Assembly: GCA_001632435.1 (NCBI GenBank)
Contig: KV424047.1
Coordinates: forward strand, 1-64,000
Length of the DNA: 64,000 nt
Origin: Calocera cornea HHB12733
Taxonomy: Eukaryota; Basidiomycota; Dacrymycetes; Dacrymycetales; Dacrymycetaceae
Reading direction: 5' to 3'
Shown: in pieces, positions 35,630 to 48,120 of the stretch
Layout of the letters: every line of letters begins with the position of its first letter
Numbering within the stretch: the first letter of the stretch is position 1
The notes under the pieces: model-generated
Told to the model about the DNA's origin: nothing
Seen by the model: the letters and a program-made list of their open reading frames with translations, nothing else
The model's database searches: none
Position numbers and translations under genes: made by a program

Positions 35630-38600
35630 AGAAGTGGAGAGACTGGCACTCGTGAGATGCGCGTGTACTGATAGATTGTGCAAATACTATATGACAACAC
35701 TGTACAACCTCGTAGAAATAGACTGAGCTATTTGAGTCGCGTATACGCAAGGCTGTTCGTTATGAACCATCATGGATTCACCGAGTAGGAGCGCGGTCGG
35801 CATAACTACTTACCTCTGGAAGTTGTTCTGGTTGGGCAAGTCGCGACCAGTCGGCATGTCGACAGGCGGGAGCTGCGCGTGGTTGGGGAAGAGGGCCCAC
35901 ACGGGGTGGATGCCAGGTCGGGTGGAGAACTGGAGGGTCACGTAGCGCGGACCGGCGGGGTGTGGAGCGCAACACGCTGCGCCGGCCGAGCCGAGGTGTC
36001 TCTCGACATGTACCGGTGGGCGAACAACTGGTCAGATCGCCGCCCTTGGCGATGTGCAAGTGCTTACGCAACGCCGCGGTGACAGGAACCGCGTCGGTTA
36101 TGCGTCAACCGGGGCGTTGATATGCGCGCCATCAGGCGCTGTTCGTGAACTGCGCATACTAGTACTGCACGGCTATGGCCGCATCATGATGTCCGGTTAC
36201 GGCACATAGGCGGTCCAAACAGAAATGCCGTGAACGTCTTCTTCTCGCAACAAGTGCGGCACAAAGGGCACGCGGTCCACGCAGCCGGGCCGGGCGCACG
36301 GTCTCCCAGGAGCGTGGAGCGAAGATGATGTGGAGACAAAGGACCGGTCGGGAGTCAATCAGGGCGGGATCGAGCGGAGTTGGGCACCCTGCACCCGTGT
36401 TCATTAAACAGTTGATTGTTCCCCTGTCCGGGCAGACCCCTGACATGCCGCGGCAGGGATCGGCGCCGGAGGCGGACGGGATGATCCGCGGTTGTGGTTG
36501 TGGCAGTAGCATTAATAACAGGAGAAGGCTCCGGGCCGGCCGGATATGGGCACATGCTCCTAGTACTGATTAACGATGATAATGGGCAATGTCAGGAGAC
36601 AATCAAGCATACGGAGGCGACGTAACGACATGCCACTCTGATGATGTTCCGATGGAAAGACGGGAAGTCACCGTGGCACGCTTGCCCCTGCCCGACCTGG
36701 GCCGATCACGGTTCGGGATGCAGCGTGCGCGTGGGCGGACAAGAGCCCGAGAAATGCCACCGGTGCTTCCGGGGCGCCGTGAAACCGCTGGCGATGGTCC
36801 GACCGCCGCCTTTCGCGAAGGATTGTGCAGGAAAATGCACAGCTGAAGAATAACATGCGTGAGGTGTGGCGGCCTCGTTGCGGTTGCCCAGCCAGCAGTC
36901 AGTAGTAGTGGGTCGCAGTGCTTCCATCCAGGGTTCCCCAGAATGTCTTTCGGCCGACCTTCCTCCCCCGGAATAATAACCGGGTGAGAGACCGTTTAGT
37001 ATGCTGCGCTGCCGTGGCTGCCCCTGCCAGCCCAGTTTCAGGACGGTCCCTGAATCAGGCCCCGAAAGACAGCGTACAGGCCATTGATTGGGCAGCCTTG
37101 GGCAGCTCCGACGGCGCTTTCCAATTGAGGCAACAACTCATTAATGCACAACAACAACACACGAGGTCCGTGTGACTGCTTCGTGTGAGTAAGAGTAGTG
37201 GCAGGCCCGGCGCGGGAATGATCAGCCGTCGGCTTGAGGCGGAACGTGTCGGTGGATGTGCATATGGATGTGAATTTTGGATGTAGGAGGTGGATGAGAT
37301 GCCCAGCGCGCCGCGTCGGGCTGGCTTACGCAAAAGGGGCAATCGAATCGCGGTGGACGGCGGCGGGCTGCGCCGGGGGCGGCGCGCGGAGCATCCTCGC
37401 TGTCAGCCTCTCCACACGGGAGGGCGCGCCCGAGTCAAGCAAGCCGCCGACGCCGAGGCGCGTTGGCCGGTTAGGCTTGCGTTATAGCCGCCGTCGGATT
37501 AAAGACGGCCACAGCATATATTTTAATTGGGCCGGTTGCGCTAAGCGAAGGGATCGCAGGAGGAGACTCTGGGGGACGCTGGTGGTGTTGACCGGAAACA
37601 GCCAATCGGGAATTGAATTGCCTCGGGCCGCGGGGCAAGTTGGTCCCGGGGTGGTCCCGGGGTGCGGTGAGTGAAAAGGTCCAGCGCGGCGCTAGGGGCT
37701 ACGCAGTGGCCATGCTGTCAGCCAGCGCCCGAGCAAGAGGCGCGCAGGCGGGGCGATGCCCCTAAGGCCTGCGCTGTGCCCTGCGGAGTGGGCTTGCGGG
37801 TCAAGGGCTGGCTTGCTTGTCTGATGATGGCAGGCGCCCGCGTGGGGCGCGCCGGTCGGCGGGATGGCTTGGAAAGGCGCAGCAAGCGCGCGATGACAGT
37901 GAGTGAGTGCTACGACTGTGGTCCGAAAAGCTGCTCGGTCGTCTGATCATGGCTCCGGGGAGAGAGCGATCGCGGTGCGGGTGTACGTTGCCGGAGGGAG
38001 GGGCACAGGAGGTGAGCTGATCACCGCCTTTGGTGGCCATAGTTAATGATAGTGTGCATTCCAATGAAAGATAGGAGTTGTGCAAGGAGACTGATGGAGT
38101 TGTCCGGAAAGAGGAGGGGGGGATATGAACAGAAGAAATGGAGAGGGTGACGGAATAGGGAGAGAAGCAGCCTGCCTCGGTTGAAAGGACGGAAAAACGA
38201 AGATGGAGATGGAGGTGGACGGAGCGGGGCGAGCACAGGCGTGGTGCCGCTGTCTCACGGCTCGCGGCTCGCGGCACGCCCAACCCCAACCGGGTGGCCG
38301 GGGGCATGCGCTCGTTTTGCTCCCGCCAGGATCGGGATGCGCCCGACAGCACACCACCCCCTCCCTTATAACCCTTGTCCCGCCGTCCGACTCGCCTTCA
38401 CACTACACCTCCCCGCCCCCGACTCGCTCAGTCAGCGAGCACACGCGACAGCCCGTCGTCCCCCACACCCCCGGGCGAACACTCTCTCAGCTCTTCCCAT
38501 CTCACGAGCTCGTTCATAGACGCCTTTCCCGTCTCTCTCTCTCCCACCTTTCTCCCCAACTTCCCATACATCCACCCCAGCTTCGTCATCAGCTTCGGCC

Positions 38601-38688
38601 GACTCCGTCTCCGACTCAGACTCGTCCCACTCCAACAACGCCCGCAACGACTTCATTTCCTCACTTCCTCTCTGCCGTCAGATCACGA
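35630..38688. other. Long intergenic region, about 3 kb
   Basis: No complete gene was found. One possible orphan exon on the minus strand is listed separately (35814-35976). The last few hundred bases before 38689 are pyrimidine-rich (CT runs near 38530-38560), typical of a fungal promoter and 5' leader for the cyclin gene. Confidence 0.55.
35814..35976 (-). pseudogene. Possible orphan exon or gene remnant
   Basis: An open 163-bp stretch is bounded by a plausible acceptor (GGCGCAG) and a strong donor (GAG then GTAAGT). In one frame it reads a protein-like string that includes HPAGPRYVTLQFSTRPGIHP and then VWALFPNHAQLPPVDMP. No flanking exons that continue it were found, and P450 B ends only 185 bp further on. 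I do not recognise the family. It may be chance. Confidence 0.25.
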
Positions 38689-39557
38689 ATGGACGCTCAC
38701 CGTGTACACATCCCCGCCGTGGGCTCCGGCTACAAGCCGGCTGTATATGCCGCCCAACACCCCACAAAGCAATACCCCGCGGCCCAGCCAACACCGAGTA
38801 GGCGGGACGACCCCTACTACGGCCACCAGGAAACGGCAAAGACCTGCGACCTCTTCATTCGCCATCTGTTCGGCTGCCCGCATCTTCCCGTCCAGGCCAC
38901 CACGGGCGACCCACCACAACCGCTCCCGTCGCTAGCCCGCTTCATCGCATATGCACTGCACCGTACGCGCCTACCGTCCTCGGTCACCTACAGCGCTTTG
39001 TTCTTGCTCTCCCGCCTCAAAGGCCGTTTCCCGGGTGCCAGGGGCAGCTCAGGGCACCGTCTCTGGATATCCGCGTTCATGATCGCGTCAAAGGTCAGTG
39101 TCACTCGAACCCCGCACTTCCGCGCACAGCTAACCCGTGGCTCAGGTTGTATGCGACGACACGTACTCGAACAAGAGCTGGGCCATCGTCGGCCAGCACA
39201 TGTTCTCCCTCAAGGAGATCAACCAGATGGAGCGGGAGATGTGCGGGTACCTCGAGTGGATGCTCAAAATCGAGCCCGCAGAGCTCAAGGCCTTCACCGA
39301 CGCCGTCAAGGACCAGTACGGGCCGCACTCGGATCTCGCCCGCCAGATGGCCGCGCCCGAACGCGGGCCGTTCCCTAGAACGCCCGTCATGTATGACCTG
39401 TACGACGACGAGGACCCCGGCTCGCCATACCACTCGTCGAGTAATTCGCCCATATCCTCGACGCTCAATACCCCGCCCGCCAACGAGCTGGCCGTGCCCG
39501 ATGGCAAGTACGGCGAGACGTACACCGATCCCCAGAGCCTATACGTCTACCCTCAAA
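38689..39557 (+). CDS. Pho85-type (PCL/PHO80-like) cyclin, 3' end lost in assembly gap
   Basis: Two exons: 38689..39093 and 39146 onward, with a 52-bp intron. The cyclin box spans about residues 50-200: CDLFIRHLFGCPH, PSLARFIAYALHRTRLPSSV, YSALFLLSRLKGRFP, GHRLWISAFMIASKVVCDDT, YSNKSWAIVGQHMFSLKEIN, MEREMCGYLEWML. This is the layout of fungal Pcl1/2-like cyclins that activate the Pho85 (CDK5-like) kinase in cell-cycle start and polarity. A Ser/Pro-rich tail follows and is open up to the run of N at 39558. The true stop is in or after the gap. Confidence 0.88.
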
Positions 39558-39657
39558 NNNNNNNNNNNNNNNNNNNNNNNNNNNNNNNNNNNNNNNNNNN
39601 NNNNNNNNNNNNNNNNNNNNNNNNNNNNNNNNNNNNNNNNNNNNNNNNNNNNNNNNN
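39558..39657. other. Assembly gap (100 N)
   Basis: Exactly 100 undetermined bases, the conventional length for a scaffold gap of unknown size. It interrupts the cyclin coding region. Confidence 0.99.
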
Positions 39658-41248
39658 ATGTTTTGCATAAGCGGCTCAGTGTTGGCGGATGTACGATATG
39701 ACGATTCCCGACTATTTCTTCCCCTCCTCTTCCCGCCGTCTGTCGTGTGGATCAATCCTTGCGCCGTCGCCGTCTCATGAATCCTCCTTGATTTGGGCTT
39801 TTGGGCTTTTGGTTGTTATCGCCTCGCGTCATTGTCCTTCCACGCAAGCCATTCTTAATTCTCCCTACACAGCACTTTCTTTCCTTCTCTTCGCACGTTC
39901 CGACTCTTACATCCTTTTGCAACGCGCATATCATTCCTTCCCATGACGTGTCTTCTGCGCTATGTACACTCTGCAAGACGCCAGCTGTCCTTGCCCCCTA
40001 TGTACCCTGTCACCTCCCTAGTAGTATGCCCGCCCAGGTCGCAGAGAAATCAAATCAACTAGCATCGCACCAAGAATGACCGTGTGCTCCGCACCCCTAG
40101 CCCGCATCACATCCTCGCTCCTCGCACCGCACCGCACGCGCTGGCCCTCCTCCACACGGATCCCGGGGGGAGCGCTCCTCACCCCACCGGTCCCAAGGTC
40201 CGAGGAGGGAAGAGCGGAAGACCAAAGAAGCAAATTTCAATTCCCGCGAATTCAGGGCAGCGATGATGGCATGCATGCTCCCTGCCCTGCCCTGCTCCCC
40301 TACCCACCCTCGGCAACCGCCCCTAATCCAGCGATCCAGCGATCCAGCATTCAGCTCAGGGTCGCTCTCCACGATTATTCACGGGTTTGGATCCAGAGCC
40401 GGCATCCTGACGGGCACCCTCAAACCCCCGAAGCACGTCAGCGACCCTGCGCCTGCTCCGGATCCCTGAGCACGAGCATGAGCATGAGCAGACGGTCTGG
40501 CACCATACGGTACCAGCCACCCCTACGAGTACTACTGAGTGGGACCGCCCGGGTCCCGAGCTTCCACATGCGGGCGGGCCGTCGGCCGTCTGCAGCAGGC
40601 TTCCGGGGCTGTCTCAGTAGCGCTCGCATGCGTCTGAGCGAGCGGATAGGACTGCGTTAACATACAGCACAGTACAGTCGTAGTGCTCGGGAGGTCCTTC
40701 GGCTGCGCCGAGCCCCCGCGGCAACTTTGAATCGTCTGTAGCAGTGCTATTCATCGAATTTCCATGCAATAGTCCGATAGCTACAGTATCCCGTGCCTTC
40801 CCTTGGAGCGAGCTGCCGCGCGCTCCCGCGGTGCGGCGGTACGAAGTGTGACATGCGCTGGGGCGTGGGCTTCGGCCGTTGGGCCGGCCTGGCGCTGCAC
40901 TTGTGGGCGTTTGGTGGCACCGCGGCGGTCGAAGGCGGTCCACCGCAGCCCCACCCCATGCCATTGTAATGACCAACCTCGTCATAGCATTTCGAAACTT
41001 GCAGAGGGCATGGCCCGAGCGCAGCGCCCAAACCTTTCGTTTTCCGCTCCATCGCCCGGCCGGAAAATCCATGCGAACATGAATAATCGCAACGGAGGGG
41101 CTGGGCACATGTAGGCTGGTTATGTGCCATGACAAACGCCCCATCCTTCCATGACGGTTATTGCGTTATTGTCGTCGGAGACCGGCGGAGGCTGTGAGGA
41201 AGCCCCACGGAGCGCGCTGAACGTGCGATGAATGGAGTGCGCCGGGCG

Positions 41249-41722
41249 GAGATATTTCCCCGTTTGCCCACTTTGCGGAGCCAGATGGCCCGAAATGCCC
41301 AACTGTGTACAATTTCCCAGATTGCCCACTTTCTGACGCGGACAGAGGACCCTGACGGCCAAGTCTACACTTTCGTAGTAGTTTTGCTACTGAAGTTTGT
41401 AATGATATTCAGTCCGTGCCAATAACTCAACAAAACACTCAAAATCAATTGTAAAGAGCAAGAATAAAAGTATGTCCAGCACTAGTGGAGCTTTGCAAGA
41501 CAAGCAGACCTTGAGTTTGGCATACTTTTGGTGTTTTCCTATAAAATTTGTTGAAACTGTAGATTTCATTACAAACTTTAGTATCGAGACTACTACGAAA
41601 GTGTAGAATTGACCGTCAGGGTTGTGTGTCCGCGTCAAAAAGTGGGCAATCAGGGAAATTGCACCCGCTGGGGCATTTCGGGCCATCTGGCTCCGCAAAG
41701 TGGGCAAACGGGGAAATATCTC
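41249..41722. mobile_element. MITE-like non-autonomous DNA transposon, 474 bp
   Basis: Terminal inverted repeats of 157 bp, 41249-41405 and 41566-41722, align without gaps and with 16 mismatches by hand count. A central spacer of 160 bp has no coding capacity. The element is flanked by identical 10-bp direct repeats, GCGCCGGGCG at 41239-41248 and 41723-41732, which look like a target-site duplication. Long terminal repeats with a 9-11-bp duplication suggest a Mutator-like family; this is inference. No transposase is present. Confidence 0.85.
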
Positions 41723-42889
41723 GCGCCGGGCGAGATCGGGGCGCGGCCGCGCTACTATTCACTCGCTACGTCGGACGCGCGCTCGGTGGGCGTGATGATG
41801 GTCTCCACTCCTTCCACAATGGCCGGCCCCGTCGCCCTTCTGCACGATCGATGTCTTCCAAGTATTCTTGCTTGCTTTGCGCTGGTGCTCGACGCGCGGC
41901 CTGACCATTATAGCCTGCAGAGCTGGACGACCGCCGCGTGCAGGTCGGTGCCCAGTCACATGGCCGCGCGCGGGCTGGCATCGCCCCGTTGGCCTGCAAC
42001 TTCTGCTTCTTTACCCGCAACGCGTTGCGACGGTTTAGCCAGCACACCTGCCTTTTGTTGCTGGCTTCTGCGGGATCGGAAACGACGGGGATCGCGGTGG
42101 CATTATCTCGGGATGATCGTCAATGGCAACGACCCGCTTGGTTAGACGCTAGTCGAGCGCGGTGGAATGCTCAAGCGCATACACACATCGACCTTCTCAT
42201 CAGCACATCGCAAGCTGGTACAAGTGCCAACCGTACCAGAATGGCCCAACCTGTCATAGTCCGGACAGCAGCAGAAGATGGGCAAGAAAACACCCCGGCC
42301 GCCTCCTGCCGCCCTGATCGCCCCTATGATCGCTTACGGGCCTTCCCCTATCAGGGCACTCCCACCCCTAACATACATCAAGCGACACACGCCGGCAGGC
42401 CCATTCGCAGCCCCCCACCAGCTCTTCGCGCGCTCGCCTACATGAGTCGGTCAGGAGAGTACTAGTATCGGCCAGGGGCGTCGCCGGCGGTGGTTTCTGG
42501 AATCGGACGGCCGCCTGCCGGGCATCGGGCATCGGATTCCCGCCCTCGGCGGGGGTGGGCACGCCCTGGCCTTCCTGTTCAGGCAGTCCGACTCCCCGCA
42601 GCGGCGAGGAGGCCACGGTCGGCTCTGCTGGATCTGGGCTCAGCGTCCGCTGTCGTTGGACGATCGGCGGGACCGATGTGGACGAGTCACGCTCTGGTCC
42701 GGCGGTGTACAGGCCGGAGGGGGAGTCGGACAGTGCCCGGATCATGCAACTCGCGAGCGGTCTCTCTCTGGGAATACAGAATACAGGCTGCATATTGCTT
42801 TCCCTGGCTGACTCGTCTATAGAAGACTTCGGTGATAAACGGTTCTTTCGGACGCAAGCGGAAACGAGTACGAGACGAGTTCGACGTGC

Positions 42890-43190
42890 ATATATGCTGC
42901 ATGGCATACTCGCTTTTGGTTATGAACACATGGCAAGCCGGCGGTGAACAACAACGAGAACACCGGGAAGGAACTGTGCGCTGGTTCATATCGCTTGACG
43001 CGCACGGGGTTGATTCGTTTCCACCGAATCCAAGACGCATACTGTACTTACATATGAGCCTCTCCGCCTTCGGCTCTGAACACATGACACACCTGCGGCG
43101 AATAACAGCAACACCACCGGCAATAAACCGCAGGTTTCCTCGTAGTGGCCAAATGCCGCAGTACCTGATTCGTTTCCCCCGAGCACCGCG
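42890..43190. repeat. Imperfect direct duplication, about 155 bp period
   Basis: Matching words recur at one spacing: TGAACACATG at about 42923 and 43077 (followed by a similar GCGG-GAA-AACA stretch), and GATTCGTTTCC at about 43011 and 43168. The two copies are diverged. No coding sense was found. Confidence 0.45.
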
Positions 43191-43999
43191 GATGTTTGCC
43201 AGGGCAGGAGGACATGACTCGGCCACCGAAACGGTTTTCTTCTTTGCAAACGCCATTGGATAATGGAGGTGTAATATTATTGTCGTGTCGCTTAACAGAC
43301 ACTGAAAATAGCATCCCATTATTCATTCGCGCGGCTCTTGCAATGCGTGCAGAATGCAAGAAGGCATGTCCATTGCGAAAGAAAATTTTCTGACCATTGC
43401 CCGAGTCGGCGTGAGGGACAAGAGTGGCGGCGGTTATGACGAGGACGGGACCGGGCCCTTGCTTCTGCGCTCTTTTTTGCGTCTGCACCCGAGTCCAACC
43501 CCAGTCCACTGCAGCAAAAACTTACCTGGTCCGCCCACCGCTGCTCTATTCCTTTCATCTGCGGCTCACTGCAGGCCCAGCCTCAGCGCTTTCGTCCTCA
43601 CACGCCGTTGGTGACCGACGCCGACGCCCCGACACGTGAGCGTCGCGTGACCGCCCGGGCTCGAGCCCTTTCCCTCCCTGTCCTACGTGAAAATTTAGGG
43701 CCCAACCCGCTCCGCTCCAGAACACGACAAGCAAACGCCATCGGCTGCCGCGCTACCTACCTCTCCCCGGCCTCATCTGCGGATGTTCACTGCCAGCACC
43801 CGCGACGAGTAAGCCTGCTGTTCGCCCGAGCCGTCTACAGTCTGCTCATGCGCGTCGTCTAGCTATCTTGCTGATCTCGTTTTCTCTCTTCTCGGGATTT
43901 GAATCTTCCTTGCCATCCGATAATTTTTCCGACACTACCGCCCCCCACACCCTACCCCAGAGCTACATCGAGGGTCTGCAATACAAGCACTAAAGAAGG

Positions 44000-46900
44000 A
44001 TGCACCGGTCGATCCTGGCCAGTCGGGTGACCCGGCTGCTCCAGCCCAAAACGGCGCGGGCCTTCCACCTCTCCGCCCCCGCGCTCATCACAAGCACCAA
44101 GGCCGCTCGCGCGGTCGCTCAGTCCGCCGTGGGCAGCTATGGCGACGCTGAGGGCGAACACGTCCTCAACTCCCCCTCCGAACTCGCCCGCCGCATCTCC
44201 GCAAAGGTGCTCCCTAAAATACCTCGGCCGGACGTCAAGAAGGTCGTCATGCTCGGCAGTGGTGGTCTCAGCATCGGCCAGGCGGGAGAGTTCGATTACT
44301 CCGGCTCACAGGCGATGAAGGCCTTGAAGGAGGAAGGCATCGAGGCGATCCTCGTCAACCCGAACATTGCGACCTGGCAGACCTCGCATCAGCTCGCATC
44401 CGAGGTCTACTTCCTTCCCGTCACCGCCGACTACGTCGCCTACGTACTCGAGAAGGAGCGCCCGGATGGCATCCTGCTTACGTTTGGTGGTCAGACCGCG
44501 CTCAATGTAGGCATGCAGCTGGATCGCATGGGCGTCCTGGAGCGGTTGGGTGTCCAAGTGCTGGGCACTCCCATCCGGACGCTCGAGATCAGTGAGGATC
44601 GCGATCTGTTCGTGAAGGCCCTGAATGGTGCGTCGGTTCCGTTGACTCGTGCATAAGCGATGCTGAACTGCAGTCCAGAAATCGATATTCCTGTTGCAAT
44701 GTCCATCGCGGTGTCCTCTGTCAACGACGCTCTCAAGGCTGCCGAGGAGATCAAGTACCCCGTCATTGTCCGAGCTGCGTTCACCCTCGGTGGTCTCGGC
44801 TCCGGTTTCGCCGAGAACCCGGACGAGCTGCGAGATCTGGCTGCGAAAGGCCTGGCTCTGAGTCCTCAGCTCCTCGTGGAACGCAGTATGAAGGGGTGGA
44901 AGGAGCTCGAGTACGAAGTGGTCCGGGATGCCGCCGACGTGAGTCTAAATGCGCATATATGCGCGTTCTTGATCTGACCCGGCGCCAGAACACAATCATC
45001 TGCTGCAACATGGAGAATTTTGACCCTCTCGGCACCCACACCGGTGACTCTATCGTCGTTGCCCCGTCCCAGACGCTTCCCGACGACGAGTATCACATGC
45101 TCCGAACCGCCGCCTTGAAAACGATCCGTCACCTCGGCGTCGTTGGCGAATGCAATATCCAATACGGCCTGCACCCCACATCCAAGGAATATCGCGTCAT
45201 CGAAGTCAACGCGCGTTTGAGTCGATCCAGCGCCCTTGCCTCGAAGGCTACTGGCTATCCGCTCGCGTACACGGCCGCAAAGCTGGCTCTTGGTTACACC
45301 CTTCCGGAACTGCCCAATGCCGTTACGAAGAACACCACAGCGTGCTTCGAGCCGTCATTGGACTACATCGTTACGAAGATTCCCAAGTGGGATCTGGCCA
45401 AGTTTTCGGGCCAGGTCAGCCGCCACGTTGGGTCCGCCATGAAATCGGTCGGAGAGGTCATGGCCATCGGCCGCACTTTCGAAGAGTCGCTGCAGAAGGC
45501 TATCCGGCAAATCGACCCTCGCTACACGGGTTTCGAGGCATACGTGCAACCGGAAGACCTCGACAATGCCCTTAGCAACCCGACCGACACGCGCCTTTTC
45601 GCTGTGGCACATGCCATGTACAACAAGAACTACACCGTCGACCAGGTTCACGAATTGACCAAAATCGACAAGTGGTTCTTGTACAAGATCGACAACATCG
45701 TCCAGACCAGCCGGCAGATGAAGGAGGCCGGATCCCTTACGGCGTTGGACAAGGATTTCATGAAAACTGCCAAGCGCATGGGTTTCTCCGACCTGCAAAT
45801 CGCTGAGCGTATCGGCTCGACCGAAGGCGAAGTACGGGCGTATCGGAAGGAGTTGGGCGTGGTGCCCTACGTCAAGCGTATCGACACACTAGCCGCCGAA
45901 TACCCTGCGCATACCAACTACCTGTACACGACATACAATGCGCAGCAGCACGACGTCTCGTTCGACGAACACGGCACGATGGTTCTTGGCAGCGGTGTGT
46001 ACCGCATCGGCAGCAGTGTCGAATTCGACTGGTGCTCCGTTACCTGCGCCCGCAAGCTGAGAGATATGGGCAAGCGCACGATCATGATCAACTACAACCC
46101 GGAAACGGTTTCCACCGACTACGACGAGGCCGACCGCATGTACTTTGAGGAACTGGGTTGGGAGAGGGTTATGGACATCTACGAGCTGGAGCAGGCGCAC
46201 GGCGTCGTTGTGAGCGTCGGAGGCCAGCTGCCGCAGAACATTGCCTTGCGTCTGAAGCAGAGCGGTGTTACGGTTCTCGGCACCGACCCGGACATGATCG
46301 ACTCGGCTGAGGATCGTCACAAGTTCTCTGGTATCCTGGACAAGGCGGGCGTTGATCAGCCTACTTGGACGGAGGCCAGCAGCGTCGAGGAGGCGAAGCG
46401 GTTCGCTGCGGAGGTCGGGTATCCCGTCCTGATCCGGCCATCGTACGTGCTCTCTGGTGCAGCGATGAACGTCGTATACGAGGAATCGACGCTCGAGCAC
46501 AACCTGTCCGCTGCGGCGTCTGTATCGCCGCTCCACCCTGTGGTCATCACCCAGTTCATCGAGAATGCGCAGGAGATCGATATCGACGGTGTAGCGTATC
46601 AGGGCAAGCTCCTCTTGCACGCCATCTCCGAGCATGTCGAGAACGCCGGTGTCCACTCTGGGGACGCCACGCTGGTTCTGCCGCCGTTCTCGCTCGACGA
46701 CCACGACATGGGCCGGCTGAAGGAGATTGCGCAGAAGGTCGCACAGGCACTCGAGATCTCCGGTCCGTTCAACATGCAGATCATCCGGCAGCCGGCGCAG
46801 GACGGTGGGGAAGCGGCGCTCAAGGTGATCGAGTGCAACCTGCGCGCCTCGCGCTCCTTCCCCTTCGTGTCCAAGGTCCTGGGCACCAACTTCATCGAGG

Positions 46901-47586
46901 CTGCCACTGCGGCGATTGTGGGGCAGGACGTCCCGGCGCCCGTCGACCTTATGGCAGAGAAGCGGGACTACACGGCGATCAAGGTGTCGCAGTTCTCATG
47001 GACGCGGCTGCCGGGGGCGGATCCGTTCCTGGGCGTGGAGATGGCGAGCACAGGCGAGATTGCGAGTTTCGGGCGCAACATGCAGGAGGCGTACTGGGCC
47101 GCGCTGCTCAGCACGAACGGGTTCAAGGTTCCCCAGGCCGGGCGGGGGGTGCTCATCGGCGGCGACACGGGCAAGCCGGAGATGGGGCGAGTCGCGCGCA
47201 CGCTCGTCGATCTCGGGTTCAAGCTGTACTGCTCGTCGGCGGAGGTAGCGGACTTCCTGAACGGCCTGCCGTACGTGTCGTGCAAGCGCATCTTCTTCCC
47301 GCTCAAGGACAAGCGCAAGCTGCGCGAGGTGTTCGACGAGTGGGAGATTCAGTGCGTGATCAACCTGGCCAAGGCGCGGGGCAAGGACGCGCTGGACGAG
47401 GACTACGTCGCGCGGCGGAACGCGGTCGATTTCGGCATCCCGCTGATCAACAACGCCCGCTGCGCGCAGCTGTTCGTGGACAGCCTGGCGATGAAGATGC
47501 GCCAGGGGAACTATGGCAAGTACGCCGAGGGCCGGATCCCGCCCGAGGTGCACTCTTGGGCCGAGTTTGTCGGTGCCAAGGTGTGA
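44000..47586 (+). CDS. CPA2: Carbamoyl-phosphate synthase, arginine-specific large chain, mitochondrial
   Basis: Three exons: 44000..44627, 44679..44938, 44989..47586, giving 1161 aa. The N-terminus [25 protein letters not shown] is a mitochondrial presequence. The two homologous synthase halves follow: [75 protein letters not shown], then [37 protein letters not shown], and [20 protein letters not shown]. An MGS-like allosteric domain ends the protein. There is no glutaminase or aspartate transcarbamylase part, so it is the separate large chain of the arginine pathway, working with a small (CPA1) glutaminase. It makes carbamoyl phosphate from bicarbonate, glutamine-derived ammonia and 2 ATP. 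The mitochondrial leader fits filamentous fungi rather than yeast. Confidence 0.96.
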
Positions 47587-47718
47587 AAAGCAAAACGGGA
47601 GCATCCCCTCTATTGTTAGAATGTATGATAGCAATTTAATCATGATTTTCACAAATCATCTTTGTCACTCGTGGGCTCCTGCCTCGCCCTCTCCGTCGGC
47701 CGCGGCGGGCTGGGGTCG

Positions 47719-47849
47719 CCCCCAAAGTACCTCAACCCGCCGTACGTGTTCTTGCTCAGGGAGGAGGCGGTGAGCGGACATGGCTGGTATAGGAAGAAGT
47801 TCCAGGATTACCCAAGGAGAGGAGGGCCGTGATTCCGTGGTTGCTGTGA
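47719..47849 (+). pseudogene. Remnant of a second steroid 5-alpha-reductase gene (3' end only)
   Basis: The plus strand reads PPKYLNPPYVFLL, then AVSGHGWY, then, after a one-base shift, AVIPWLL and stop. This matches the last 50 residues of the gene at 25285-26272. Compared with that gene, six codons are missing just before AVSGHG and one base is lost before the final AVIPWLL, so the frame is broken. Nothing upstream of 47719 resembles the rest of the protein. It lies 130 bp after the carbamoyl-phosphate synthase stop. Confidence 0.75.
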
Positions 47850-48120
47850 GGAGATGGGAGATGGATGGGGTGGGGCACAGGAGCGATCGTTGTTGTAATT
47901 GATGGTGCTCGACGGGTTGACGAGGTTAGCAGAGTCCCCCCTCCTGCGGCAGGGATCCCGTTGCCGCCCAAAAGCCCATCCAGATTCCAAACGGTCACGG
48001 TGCAATACATTCCAAGTGACTATCAAATACAGGTGCGGCACGCCTATCCAGCAGAGATCCACCCGTCCTCCATGTCCGAGTATACGTGTATCCCGTGTCC
48101 CCGTTCTAGCTCCCTCCTAC

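Larger units (their letters stand above)
39658..43999. other. Long intergenic region, about 4.3 kb, with a MITE
   Basis: No supportable gene was found between the gap and the carbamoyl-phosphate synthase gene. The stretch holds the inverted-repeat element at 41249-41722 and an imperfect direct duplication near 42890-43190, both listed separately. The final 300 bp are pyrimidine-rich leader for the gene at 44000. Confidence 0.55.

Noticed and set aside
43600..43999. Arginine-attenuator peptide in the leader of the carbamoyl-phosphate synthase gene
   Set aside because: That uORF belongs to the small-subunit gene in fungi, and no conserved peptide is seen in this leader.
44896..44988. Frame of the last carbamoyl-phosphate synthase exon stays open upstream, through the second intron
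   Set aside because: Reading upstream in that frame gives non-family sequence. The exon 2 frame joined at 44938/44989 gives the conserved protein.
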